NCBI GenBank assembly: GCA_900552195.1
Contig: URYO01000009.1
Location: forward strand, 1 to 16,091
Length of the DNA stretch: 16,091 nucleotides
Direction: 5' to 3'
Source: an uncultured Sutterella sp.
GTDB lineage: Bacteria > Pseudomonadota > Gammaproteobacteria > Burkholderiales > Burkholderiaceae_F
Positions 7,653 to 14,830 of the stretch are shown here, piece by piece. The notes beneath the pieces were generated by a model. The model saw only the letters and a program-made list of their open reading frames with translations. It did no database searches and was not told the DNA's origin. Position numbers and translations under genes: made by a program. Numbering within the stretch: the first letter of the stretch is position 1; every line of letters starts with the position of its first letter.

Positions 7653-7667
7653 CTTCGGAAACCGAAG
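7653..7667 (-). promoter_or_regulatory. Likely LysR-type regulator box (T-N11-A palindrome)
   Basis: CTTCGG-TTT-CCGAAG is a perfect inverted repeat containing TTCGGTTTCCGAA, which fits the T-N11-A form of LysR-type binding sites. It lies 78 bases upstream of the transporter start, in the gap between the LysR gene and its presumed target. On the minus strand TAAAAT at about 7642-7647 lies 17 bases after CTTCGG and could serve as a -10, so the box may overlap the -35 region. It has no T-tract in the LysR gene's direction, so it is a poor terminator candidate. Confidence 0.45.
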
Positions 7668-7745
7668 AATAAAATCTATGCCGCGTTGGAATACTTTATG
7701 ATTTGTAATTGTCTTTTATTTGTATGAAATTAAAGGATATTTGCC

Positions 7746-8717
7746 CTATCCGACCGTCAAATCTTCTTTGACCCAAGGTGCGAATTTGAGACTTTCGGGA
7801 ATAATGTTTTCTTGAATGAATTGCTTAGCAATGTCGGCAATGATCTCGGATTCCACGACAAATTCCTGTTCCCGGCCGATTAAATACACTTCTCGGCTAA
7901 AACTGGGTTTTTGCATTTCTCGGACGATGAAATGAGGATGCATGTGAATGTTTTCCAGGACGGTAGTCGGCCGAGAAAATCCCCAGCCGATGCCCTGGGA
8001 GACGAGCGTCACTAGAAGTGAATTGGTGTCGACGGAGATTTTGTCCGGAAACCTGAGGCCGTGTGTTTTCATGAACATCTCATTGATTTCTCCGGCGCCG
8101 CTTTCGTTCCAGTAGCGAATGAGCGGCAGTCCGCAGACGGCAAGGCGCTGCCAAGTCCAGTTTTGATTAGGGTCTTTTTCAAAAGATTTGGGAAGGATTA
8201 GCACAGAAGGTTCATGAAACAGCAGCCTTCTGAAAACATGCGACGGCTCGGTGGAAACGTCGTTCGTGATAATGAGATCGAGCTTTCGCTCAATCAGTCT
8301 TTGTATCAGGACATTGGCGCTGGCCGTCAGCATGACGACCTGAGACAGGTTGGGCAGAAGATTTTTGAGGATCGCCACGCCCAGATTTAAATGAAGACTT
8401 TCTAAGATCCCGATACGCAGGATCGGCTTAATGTAGTTCTTGCTTTGCAGCGAGGACAAAGAGCGTGTCATCTCGCCTTTGAGACCCCGAAGCTGTCGGT
8501 GCAGCAGATGGGCTTCCGGGGTGAGTGTCAGCGGCCGGGAGTTGCGGATGAACAATTCAAAGCCGATGGAATCCTCAAACTTCCGAATGATCTTCGAAAC
8601 AGCCGATTGAGTGATGCCGAGAGCGTGGGCAACGGCAGAGAAGCTTCGAAAATCACAGCACATGAGAAAAACGCGGGTCTCATTGCTCAAGATGGACTCT
8701 GTAATGGGTTTGCTCAT
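7746..8717 (-). CDS. LysR-type transcriptional regulator
   Basis: DNA-binding regulator of 323 residues. The N-terminal winged helix-turn-helix (about residues 15-70) contains FRSFSAVAHALGITQSAVSK and FELFIRNSRPLTLTPEA, typical of the family. The C-terminal two-lobe effector domain starts near residue 98 (PILRIGILESL) and ends with about 40 extra residues. The ATG at 8717 has AAGGAT 4 bases upstream. It points the same way as the transporter/asparaginase operon, which starts 170 bases downstream, and is the obvious candidate to control it. The ligand is unknown and may be an amino acid, an amide or a dicarboxylate. It is preceded by the purM terminator, so it is transcribed separately. Confidence 0.93.
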   Translation of the reverse strand: MSKPITESILSNETRVFLMCCDFRSFSAVAHALGITQSAVSKIIRKFEDSIGFELFIRNSRPLTLTPEAHLLHRQLRGLKGEMTRSLSSLQSKNYIKPILRIGILESLHLNLGVAILKNLLPNLSQVVMLTASANVLIQRLIERKLDLIITNDVSTEPSHVFRRLLFHEPSVLILPKSFEKDPNQNWTWQRLAVCGLPLIRYWNESGAGEINEMFMKTHGLRFPDKISVDTNSLLVTLVSQGIGWGFSRPTTVLENIHMHPHFIVREMQKPSFSREVYLIGREQEFVVESEIIADIAKQFIQENIIPESLKFAPWVKEDLTVG

Positions 8718-8727
8718 GTTTATCCTT

Positions 8728-8739
8728 GAAACCGGTTTC
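8728..8739. promoter_or_regulatory. Perfect 12-bp palindrome at the LysR gene start
   Basis: GAAACCGGTTTC is a perfect 12-bp palindrome 10 bases upstream of the LysR start codon, overlapping its leader. On the minus strand it shares CGGTTTC with the box at 7653-7667. It could be an autoregulatory operator, although its even length does not match a T-N11-A site exactly. Confidence 0.3.
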
Positions 8740-8763
8740 TGTTTCTTTTCAGTGTAATGAAAT

Positions 8764-8798
8764 TAAAAACAATTGAGCCTCCCGAAGGAGGCTCAATT
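8764..8798 (-). terminator. Intrinsic terminator after purM
   Basis: On the minus strand AATTGAGCCTCC, loop TTCG and GGAGGCTCAATT form a perfect 12-bp stem with a stable tetraloop, followed by GTTTTTA. It starts 18 bases after the purM stop and isolates purM from the LysR gene. Confidence 0.95.
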
Positions 8799-8815
8799 AG
8801 CGAGAATACTAATGC

Positions 8816-9850
8816 TTAGCGCACAGCGCAGGCGGCTTCGCCGGCCGGCAGCGCTTCAATGACACCGATGCGATAGACGGTTTCGCCGGCAGCTTTCAAA
8901 GCTTTCTGAGCTTTTTCAGCATCTTCAGCGGCAACGATGACGGCCATGCCGATGCCGTTATTGAAGACACGGTACATTTCGTGGTCTTCAATATGACCTT
9001 CCTCCTGGAGCCAGTCAAAAACGGCCGGACGCTTCCAGGAACCTGCCTTGATCACGCACTGAGTGCCTTCGGGCAGAACGCGGGGAATATTCTCAAGCAG
9101 TCCGCCGCCGGTGATGTGGGCCATGCCTTTAATGGTCACGCTCTTCATGGCTTCAAGAACCGGCTTGACGTAGATGCGTGTCGGTTCCATAACGGCGTCT
9201 GCCAGAGTCTTTCCGTCGGAAAGCTTGGTTGTCCAGGGTTTGCCGGAAACTTCAACAACTTTGCGGATTAAAGAGAAGCCGTTGGAGTGGGGACCGCTCG
9301 AAGCCAGTCCGAGAACGACGTCGCCCGGTTTGATGCGGCTGCCGTCAATAATTTGGCTCTTTTCGACAATACCGACGGCAAAGCCGGCAAGGTCGTATTC
9401 ACCGGCCGGATACATGCCCGGCATTTCGGCCGTTTCGCCGCCGATCAATGCGCAGCCGGCCAGTTCGCAGCCGTGTGCGACGCCTTTGACAACGCGTTCG
9501 GCAACGTCGACATCAAGATGACCGCAGGCGAAGTAGTCAAGGAAGAATAAAGACTTAGCGCCCTGAACCAGGATGTCATTGACGCTCATGCCGACCAAGT
9601 CCTGGCCGACGGTGTCGTGACGATTCAGCAGGAAAGCGAGTTTGAGTTTGGTACCCACGCCGTCCGTTCCCGTAACGAGAACCGGTTCCTTGTAATCTTT
9701 AGAAATTTCAAACAAGGCACCGAAGCCGCCGATGGAACCGAGTACCCCGGGAATCAGGGTCTTTTTGGCAAAGGGTTTAATGCGTTCAACTAACTCGTCG
9801 CCGGCATCAATAGAAACGCCGGAGTCTGCATAGGAAAGAGGTTTTGTCAT
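8816..9850 (-). CDS. purM: Phosphoribosylformylglycinamidine cyclo-ligase (AIR synthetase)
   Basis: Cytosolic enzyme of purine synthesis that closes the imidazole ring, converting FGAM plus ATP to AIR. The 344 residues match the usual length of about 345. Recognisable parts are the start [20 protein letters not shown], the ATP-binding loop [12 protein letters not shown] at 61-72, [45 protein letters not shown] and [13 protein letters not shown]. The start at 9850 is chosen by family conservation, although its Shine-Dalgarno is poor. An in-frame ATG at 9925 would add 25 residues ([15 protein letters not shown]...) that do not look like PurM, but it has a better-placed GGA, so a longer form cannot be excluded. 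It is a single-gene unit with its own terminator. In many Burkholderiales it lies divergent from hda, as here. Confidence 0.96.
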   Translation of the reverse strand: MTKPLSYADSGVSIDAGDELVERIKPFAKKTLIPGVLGSIGGFGALFEISKDYKEPVLVTGTDGVGTKLKLAFLLNRHDTVGQDLVGMSVNDILVQGAKSLFFLDYFACGHLDVDVAERVVKGVAHGCELAGCALIGGETAEMPGMYPAGEYDLAGFAVGIVEKSQIIDGSRIKPGDVVLGLASSGPHSNGFSLIRKVVEVSGKPWTTKLSDGKTLADAVMEPTRIYVKPVLEAMKSVTIKGMAHITGGGLLENIPRVLPEGTQCVIKAGSWKRPAVFDWLQEEGHIEDHEMYRVFNNGIGMAVIVAAEDAEKAQKALKAAGETVYRIGVIEALPAGEAACAVR

Positions 9851-9983
9851 CTTTAACAGCTTTGAGATTGAAGATTGGGAATTGCTCAATTCTAGAGGAG
9901 AAAAAGCCGCTGAACGGCATTTCAATTCCGCGCATGAGGATAACAGCTAACAAGACGTTTTCTCAAAGACTGTGTAACAGCAC

Positions 9984-10012
9984 GCAAACGAAAAGCCGGC
10001 AGTAAGCCGGCT
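9984..10012 (-). terminator. Probable terminator after the DsbC-like gene
   Basis: On the minus strand AGCCGGC, loop TTACT and GCCGGCT form a 7-bp perfect stem (9994-10012) followed by TTTCGTTTG. The T-tract is interrupted, so termination may be partial. It lies 22 bases after the stop of the DsbC-like gene. The stretch from here to the purM start (9851-9983) holds the presumed purM promoter and no gene; no clear -35/-10 pair was seen. Confidence 0.7.
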
Positions 10013-10034
10013 CTTTGAAGCTAAAAAGGATGGT

Positions 10035-10487
10035 TTAGTAATGTTCAGCGGAAATGATCTTGTGCGCAAGAGCTTTGGCGCTCATTGCGCCGAACGGGCC
10101 GCGGCCGTCGGATAAGAAGATTGCAGGCGTCCCCTGCAGTCCGAGATAATCGGCCAGCGCGATGTTTTGTTCAATCATCTCTTCCGAATATTCATTCGGC
10201 ATTCCGGTGGGCATCTGATCGTATTTCATCCAGCGAACCAAGGCGTCTGCCTTGTCGGCGCTGGAGTAGATGCACCCGGCGATTTCTTTGGATTCTTCGC
10301 TTAAGAACGGCCAAATGTAGCAGTAGATGGTGACGTTCATTAAATTGGCGAGCGTTTCGCGGCTGAGCCGTTTGCAGTAAACACACATCGGATCCATGAA
10401 AACAGCGAGCTTACTCACACCGTTGCCTTTCACTACCTTGATTGCGTTTTCTTTAGGCCATCGTGATTCATTAAATGTCATTGTCAT
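10035..10487 (-). CDS. DsbC-like thioredoxin-fold protein, no export signal
   Basis: A 150-residue protein resembling only the catalytic domain of the disulfide isomerase DsbC. The pattern LAVFMDPMCVYCKRLS gives the active-site pair C35-V-Y-C38, and LGLQGTPAIFLSDGRG gives the cis-proline loop at T120-P121, as in VSGTPAVVLSNG of DsbC. There is no signal peptide (start MTMTFNESRWPKEN) and no N-terminal dimerisation domain. Of the second, structural disulfide of E. coli DsbC only one cysteine seems to be present (C72). It should therefore sit in the cytosol and may act as a reductase or in redox handling of a partner. The ATG at 10487 has GGAG 8 bases upstream. The frame stays open further upstream but has no start codon or hydrophobic segment. 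It lies divergent from hda. The function is inferred from the fold only. Confidence 0.8.
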   Translation of the reverse strand: MTMTFNESRWPKENAIKVVKGNGVSKLAVFMDPMCVYCKRLSRETLANLMNVTIYCYIWPFLSEESKEIAGCIYSSADKADALVRWMKYDQMPTGMPNEYSEEMIEQNIALADYLGLQGTPAIFLSDGRGPFGAMSAKALAHKIISAEHY

Positions 10488-10541
10488 GGAAATTTCTCCG
10501 ATCGAGTACGGCCTAGGATAAACCCGAGGAAAAGGCGACGG

Positions 10542-10569
10542 GGTATACCTGTTTCGTTTTGAGTAGCAA
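10542..10569 (-). promoter_or_regulatory. Candidate promoter of the DsbC-like gene
   Basis: On the minus strand TTGCTA and TATACC are spaced by 16 bases (each 4 of 6 matches to the sigma-70 consensus), about 55 bases upstream of the start codon. It is the best pair I found in the divergent gap, but it was found by eye only. Confidence 0.25.
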
Positions 10570-10601
10570 GCAGAATGATCTCAGTCTTATCGAGAAACCT
10601 T

Positions 10602-10607
10602 TAGAAT
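10602..10607 (+). promoter_or_regulatory. Candidate -10 element for the hda operon
   Basis: TAGAAT matches the sigma-70 -10 consensus at 5 of 6 positions and would place the transcript start about 17 bases before the hda ATG. No good -35 is seen at the right distance. Confidence 0.25.
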
Positions 10608-10630
10608 CCGAAAAGTAAACAAACAGACTG

Positions 10631-11341
10631 ATGCAGGTTAACGATTTGGTTGAATCCGAGAAAGACAAGAAGGAACAAATAAGGGGCCAGCTTCCTTTGG
10701 ATTTTTTCCCTGAAAAACAGCCGACTCTCTCTAATTTTATTGTGGGGTCGAACAGCGAAGCTGTGGCCGTGATTTCCGAGCTGAAGGAAGGACGCGGACC
10801 GCAGTTTACTTACCTTTGGGGATATGAAGGTGTCGGCAAAACACACCTCGTACGCGCTTTGGGCAAACAAAGCGAGGGCGTTCCTGCTTTCGACGAAAAC
10901 CGCACAATCTACGCCGTAGACAATGTTCAAGATCTGACGCCGGAACAACAGCAGGAGCTGTTCGTTCTTTACAACACCGTGCGCGAGCATCCCGGAACCC
11001 ATCTTGTCGTGACTGCAGACCGCAGCCCGAAAGATTTTGAACGTCAGGGCTTCCGTAAAGACCTTACCAGCCGCTTCAGCTGGGGCGTTGTTTTTGAGCT
11101 ATCTCCGCTGTCTGACGAACAAAAGCGCCAGGTTATTTTGGAGGCGGCGTCTCAGACCGGCCTGAAAGTGGCGCCGGAAGTTCTGAACTGGATCGAGAAT
11201 AATTTTCCGCGCGACATGCACACGATGAGTAATCTGCTTCACAGCTTGGACCGTTATGCCATGTCAGCCAAGAGAGCCGTGACTATCCCCTTGATCAAAG
11301 AATGGCTCGAACGCAATCAAGATACAAAGGAAGATCGGTGA
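10631..11341 (+). CDS. hda: Hda, DnaA regulatory inactivator (DnaA-like AAA+ protein)
   Basis: Short DnaA homologue that, bound to the replication clamp, drives hydrolysis of DnaA-bound ATP and so prevents over-initiation. The 236 residues match the family. QLPLDFF at 20-26 is a clear beta-clamp-binding motif near the N-terminus. GYEGVGKT at 64-71 is the Walker A loop, IYAVDNV at 93-99 the Walker B-like strand, and TSRFSWG at 147-152 carries the R148 box VII arginine finger. There is no C-terminal DnaA DNA-binding domain. The leader lacks a good Shine-Dalgarno and seems short, so translation may be weak. It is the first gene of the plus-strand operon, and its stop overlaps the start of the HAD phosphatase gene by 4 bases. 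Confidence 0.95.
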   Translation: MQVNDLVESEKDKKEQIRGQLPLDFFPEKQPTLSNFIVGSNSEAVAVISELKEGRGPQFTYLWGYEGVGKTHLVRALGKQSEGVPAFDENRTIYAVDNVQDLTPEQQQELFVLYNTVREHPGTHLVVTADRSPKDFERQGFRKDLTSRFSWGVVFELSPLSDEQKRQVILEAASQTGLKVAPEVLNWIENNFPRDMHTMSNLLHSLDRYAMSAKRAVTIPLIKEWLERNQDTKEDR

Positions 11342-12030
11342 AATACGCGTTTTTTGATTTAGACGGCACCTTGATTCCCGTCGACAGCTCAATCCTGTGG
11401 GCCGAAACCTTGCTTTCCCACGTCGGCAAAGATGAAAAGCAGCTTCGCGCCGAACGAATTCAATACGACGTCGACTATAAAAACGGCTGCCTCGATATCA
11501 ATAAATTCGAAGATTTTGAAATGAAGCTGCTGGCGCGTTTCCCGCGTCGCGAACTCGATGAACTCCGAGTTCAGTATCTAAAGCGGGACATCATGCCGCA
11601 CGTACTGCCCATCGCAGTGGATCTCGTCAAAAAATACCGTGAGGCCGGTGCTAGAGTTGTGATGATTACTGCCTCGTACCGTTACGCGGTGGAACCGATT
11701 GCCGAGCTTTTGGGTATCCGCGATCTGATCTGCGCCGAGCCGGAGGAAAAGCCCGACGGAGAGTTCACAGGCCGCTGGATCAGTGAAAACTTTGCAACGC
11801 AGAAGGTTGTCAATGCCGAACGCTTTATACAAAAGTGCGGAGGCTCGACAGCCGATCTTAAAGAATCGGCATTCTTTTCCGATTCCATGAACGATTTTCC
11901 GCTGCTTGCTCATGTGGCCCGTCACGGAGGAAAGGCAGTAGCAACGAATCCCGATGACCGGTTAAGAAGTACGGCTCAGGAGAGACATTGGGAAATTCTA
12001 GAATTATTCAGCGAACATAAGCTGTTCTAA
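11338..12030 (+). CDS. HAD-IB family hydrolase (phosphoserine phosphatase-like)
   Basis: Cytosolic phosphatase of the haloacid dehalogenase superfamily, subfamily IB, 230 residues. Motif I is FFDLDGTL (nucleophile D7, acid/base D9), motif II is MITAS at 109-113, the motif III lysine is probably K156, and motif IV is SDSMND at 181-186. A helical cap lies between D9 and T111. The true substrate is not known; relatives act on phosphoserine or small phosphate esters. The GTG at 11338 overlaps the hda stop (GTGA) and has AAAGGA 6 bases upstream, so translation is likely coupled to hda. An earlier in-frame ATG at 11302, inside hda, would add MARTQSRYKGRS and is less likely. Such a gene between hda and pcnB is a recurrent arrangement in Burkholderiales. 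Confidence 0.9.
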   Translation: MKYAFFDLDGTLIPVDSSILWAETLLSHVGKDEKQLRAERIQYDVDYKNGCLDINKFEDFEMKLLARFPRRELDELRVQYLKRDIMPHVLPIAVDLVKKYREAGARVVMITASYRYAVEPIAELLGIRDLICAEPEEKPDGEFTGRWISENFATQKVVNAERFIQKCGGSTADLKESAFFSDSMNDFPLLAHVARHGGKAVATNPDDRLRSTAQERHWEILELFSEHKLF

Positions 12031-12058
12031 AAGCTTCTGTCCGTACGGAGTACGAGAG

Positions 12059-13483
12059 TTGGTTAAAGAAAAAGAGGGCTTCAAAGCGAATGTGCCGACA
12101 AAAATTCGGAAGAAAGCTCATATTGTTCCGAGAGAAGAAAACGGAATTGACCTCTTGGCCGTGAGCCCTTTTGCAATATCCGTCTGCCAAAAGCTTCAGG
12201 ACGCCGGATATAAAGCTTTTATTGTCGGCGGCGCCGTACGAGATTTGCTGATCGGAGCCAAACCGAAAGACTTTGATGTCGCCACCGATGCGACCCCGGA
12301 AGAAGTCAAAAAAGTCACAAGACGCGCCATCATTATCGGAAGACGATTCCGCCTTGTTCATGTCAACAAGGGCGCCGAGACGATTGAAGTGGCGACTTTC
12401 CGCGGCTTTGCTAAGCAAGGCGTGACAAAAGACGAGGACGGCGTCATTACCAACGACAACGTTTTCGGCGAGCAGTATGAAGATGCCGCCCGCAGAGACT
12501 TTACCGTCAATGCGATGTATTTCGACCCGATCAGCGGCGACCTTTACGATTATCACCACGGATTAGACGATATCCGCGAGAGAAAAATCCGCATGATCGG
12601 CGATCCGGCCACTCGCTACCGCGAAGATCCGGTTCGCATCCTTCGTGCGATACGAATTGCTGCCAAACTCGGTTTTACGATCGACGAGAAAACCGCCGCT
12701 CCGATGCACTACATGCAGACGCTGCTGCTCTCGGTTCCGAGTGCACGTCTGGCAGATGAATTCTCAAAGATGGTTTTAAGCGGATCAGCCGTTGCCTGCA
12801 TGGAGCTCATGAACCGCTATGACATCAGCATTCCGATTCCGCTTTTTGATGTTTTGAAGCGCACCTTTGATCTTCCCTTTGTTCGTAAGGGGCTGGAGCG
12901 CTGTGATGCTCGTGTCGCGTTGGGCAAATCAATTTCCACCAGCTTTCTTTTCGCTGTTCTGCTGTGGCATGAGATGAAGGAAGAAGTGGCTAAATCTACC
13001 GGTAAAACATCCGGACAGATTTACGAAGAAGCCGCCAAGAACGTGGCTGATAGTTATCGCTGGGATGGACTGCAGTCTCGTTATGTTAGCGACATGGCCA
13101 TCATCTGGAAGCTTCAGCCGAGATTTTTAGTCAGAAGCCGCCGCGCTGCAATGAAACTTCTTCAGCATCCGCGTTTCCGTGCTGCTTATGACTTCCTTTT
13201 GCTTCGCGCTTCCAGCGGCGACGCCTCTCATGAACTTGCCGACTGGTGGACGGCCTACGAAGGCGCAACGGACGAAGAGCGCCTGGAAATGAGTAAAGAA
13301 GCCGAGCAGCAGGACCGCAAAGAGCGCGAACGTCTGCGTCAGGAAAGAGCCGCCGAAGGTAAAGAAGAGGGCGCGGAAAAAGATAAGAAGAAACGCCTAC
13401 GAAGGCGCAAAAAACGCTTTGACAGAAGCAAGCCGTCCAAATCGGAGAAGGTTCCCTCTGATAAAGAAAAGACAGCTGAGTAA
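12059..13483 (+). CDS. pcnB: Poly(A) polymerase I
   Basis: Adds poly(A) tails to RNA 3' ends and so promotes RNA decay; also known for controlling plasmid copy number. The 474-residue protein belongs to the class II nucleotidyltransferases shared with CCA-adding enzymes. The motif FIVGGAVRDLLIGAKPKDFD places G57-G58, R61-D62 and the metal-binding D71-x-D73. RRDFTVNAMYFDPISG at 145-160 and YREDPVRILRAIRIAAKLGF follow in the expected order. The tail (from about 415) is rich in Lys, Arg and Glu with RRRKKR, like the RNA-binding tails of PcnB rather than the HD domain of CCA enzymes. The chosen start is TTG at 12059 with GGAG 8 bases upstream; no ATG or GTG fits better. E. coli pcnB also uses a rare start codon (AUU), which keeps levels low. 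Confidence 0.93.
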   Translation: MVKEKEGFKANVPTKIRKKAHIVPREENGIDLLAVSPFAISVCQKLQDAGYKAFIVGGAVRDLLIGAKPKDFDVATDATPEEVKKVTRRAIIIGRRFRLVHVNKGAETIEVATFRGFAKQGVTKDEDGVITNDNVFGEQYEDAARRDFTVNAMYFDPISGDLYDYHHGLDDIRERKIRMIGDPATRYREDPVRILRAIRIAAKLGFTIDEKTAAPMHYMQTLLLSVPSARLADEFSKMVLSGSAVACMELMNRYDISIPIPLFDVLKRTFDLPFVRKGLERCDARVALGKSISTSFLFAVLLWHEMKEEVAKSTGKTSGQIYEEAAKNVADSYRWDGLQSRYVSDMAIIWKLQPRFLVRSRRAAMKLLQHPRFRAAYDFLLLRASSGDASHELADWWTAYEGATDEERLEMSKEAEQQDRKERERLRQERAAEGKEEGAEKDKKKRLRRRKKRFDRSKPSKSEKVPSDKEKTAE

Positions 13484-13486
13484 GCC

Positions 13487-14038
13487 ATGATGCAGCAGGT
13501 GTTTATCGGGCTCGGCGCAAATCTCGGCGAGCCCGAATCTACATTAAAGGAAGCAGTTCTCCGAATTGCCGATATTCCGGGTGTCCGCTTCGTTCAAGTC
13601 TCCTCACTTTATAAAACGGAACCCATTGACTCGAGCGGTCCGGATTACACCAATGCCGTCCTGGAGATAAAGACGGAACTATCTCCCCGATTATTGCTGA
13701 CACAACTTTTAGCAATTGAATCGGACTTGGGGCGTGTGCGCCCGGCGGGCGTCCATAATGCGCCCCGGACGATTGATTTAGACCTTCTTGCCGTCGGAGA
13801 GCAGTGCTCCGAAGATCCTTTTGTTCTCCTTCCGCATCCGCGCATGACGGAGCGGGCCTTCGTGTTAGTTCCTCTTGCAGAGATAGCGCCGCAGTTTAAT
13901 ATTGCGGGAAAAGGTCAGGTTCAAGCCTTTTTGGCTTCTACGGCTGACCAGCGAATTAACCGATTTAAATCTGCCGAGGAGTGGTTCGGCAATTTAGGAG
14001 AATGCAATGGATCAGAAAACGGAACGCAAGCCCGTTAG
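13487..14038 (+). CDS. folK: 2-amino-4-hydroxy-6-hydroxymethyldihydropteridine pyrophosphokinase (HPPK)
   Basis: Transfers pyrophosphate from ATP to hydroxymethyl-dihydropterin in folate synthesis. The 183-residue protein starts VFIGLGANLGEP and carries SSLYKTEP, YTNAVLEI, LGRVRPAGVHNAPRTIDLDL and LPHPRMTERAFVLVPLAEIAP, all typical of HPPK. R83, R94, D97 and D99 fit the known ATP- and Mg-binding set. It is some 20 residues longer than E. coli FolK, and the extra C-terminal part overlaps panB by 32 bases. It starts 3 bases after pcnB, at one of two adjacent ATGs, with only a weak GAG upstream, so its translation is probably coupled to pcnB. Confidence 0.95.
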   Translation: MMQQVFIGLGANLGEPESTLKEAVLRIADIPGVRFVQVSSLYKTEPIDSSGPDYTNAVLEIKTELSPRLLLTQLLAIESDLGRVRPAGVHNAPRTIDLDLLAVGEQCSEDPFVLLPHPRMTERAFVLVPLAEIAPQFNIAGKGQVQAFLASTADQRINRFKSAEEWFGNLGECNGSENGTQAR

Positions 14039-14819
14039 ACTCAGCACCATCAAGAAGATGTACGAGGCAGGAGAGCCGATCGTGATGCTCACCTGCTATG
14101 ACGCAACTTTCTCTTCCGTTGAAGATGAGGCCGGTGTAGACATCAAACTCATCGGAGACTCTCTCGGCATGGTGATGCAGGGACGTGAGACAACGCTTCC
14201 CGTGACCATTGACGACATGGTTTACCACACAGCCTGCGTAGCCCGCGGCAATAAATACGGGCTGGTGTTAGCAGATATGAATTTCGGCAGCTACCTTGTC
14301 AATGAAGACGAGGCGGTGGCCAATGCCGTAAAACTGATGCAGGCCGGCGCCCACATGGTTAAATTCGAAGGCGGTACAGAAGTTTGCCCGCTGGCCCGTC
14401 GTTTAACCGCGATGGGAATTCCCGTCTGCGGACACGTCGGTTTTACACCTCAGTCCGTTAACGCCATCGGCGGGTACTTCGTTCAGGGCAAGACTAAGTC
14501 CGGAGAAGAAAAACTTATGGCCGACACTCTGGCCCTGCAGGAAGCCGGCGCATCCATGATCGTTCTGGAAATGGTTCCGGCGGATGTTGCCAAACGAGTG
14601 ACGGAAGCTTTGAGCATTCCGACAATCGGTATCGGCGGAGGCTTAAATTGCTCCGGTCAGGTTTTAGTATTACAGGATCTGCTGGGAATCTTTCCCGGCC
14701 GTAAACCGAGATTTACTAAAAACTTTATGGAGGGAGCCGCAAGCATCAAAGAAGCGGTGGCTAATTACGTGAATGCCGTTAAAAACCGCGAATTTCCGGC
14801 GCCTGAGCACTCCTTCTGA
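14007..14819 (+). CDS. panB: 3-methyl-2-oxobutanoate hydroxymethyltransferase
   Basis: First step of pantothenate (vitamin B5) synthesis: transfers a hydroxymethyl group from methylene-tetrahydrofolate to ketoisovalerate, giving ketopantoate. The 270 residues match the family length of about 264. Visible motifs are MLTCYDATF, LIGDSLGMVMQG (D51, metal ligand), LVLADMNFGSY (D90), HMVKFEGG (K119, E121), GHVGFTPQSVNAIGGYFVQG and MIVLEMVP (E188, catalytic). The ATG at 14007 has TTAGGAG 6 bases upstream, inside the folK coding end. Because it needs a folate cofactor, its pairing with folK in one transcript is metabolically sensible (inference). Confidence 0.97.
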   Translation: MDQKTERKPVRLSTIKKMYEAGEPIVMLTCYDATFSSVEDEAGVDIKLIGDSLGMVMQGRETTLPVTIDDMVYHTACVARGNKYGLVLADMNFGSYLVNEDEAVANAVKLMQAGAHMVKFEGGTEVCPLARRLTAMGIPVCGHVGFTPQSVNAIGGYFVQGKTKSGEEKLMADTLALQEAGASMIVLEMVPADVAKRVTEALSIPTIGIGGGLNCSGQVLVLQDLLGIFPGRKPRFTKNFMEGAASIKEAVANYVNAVKNREFPAPEHSF

Positions 14820-14830
14820 TTTTAAAAAAA

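Noticed and set aside
9879..9892. Palindrome GAATTGCTCAATTC in the purM leader
   Set aside because: The arms are 6 bp with a 2-base centre, AT-rich, and no regulator or second copy supports it; it could easily be chance.
9851..9925. An extra 25-residue N-terminus for PurM from the ATG at 9925
   Set aside because: PurM family proteins start near the sequence SYADSGV, the extension is low-complexity and Ser-rich, and it lacks family support. It is kept as a possibility only because of the poor ribosome site at 9850.
11302..11337. ATG at 11302 as the start of the HAD phosphatase
   Set aside because: It would overlap hda by 40 bases and add a basic segment not found in the family. The GTG at 11338 has a well-placed Shine-Dalgarno and puts the DxD motif at the usual position.
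12008..12559. A 183-codon open frame on the minus strand opposite the start of pcnB
   Set aside because: It is antisense to conserved pcnB coding sequence and shows no protein features of its own.
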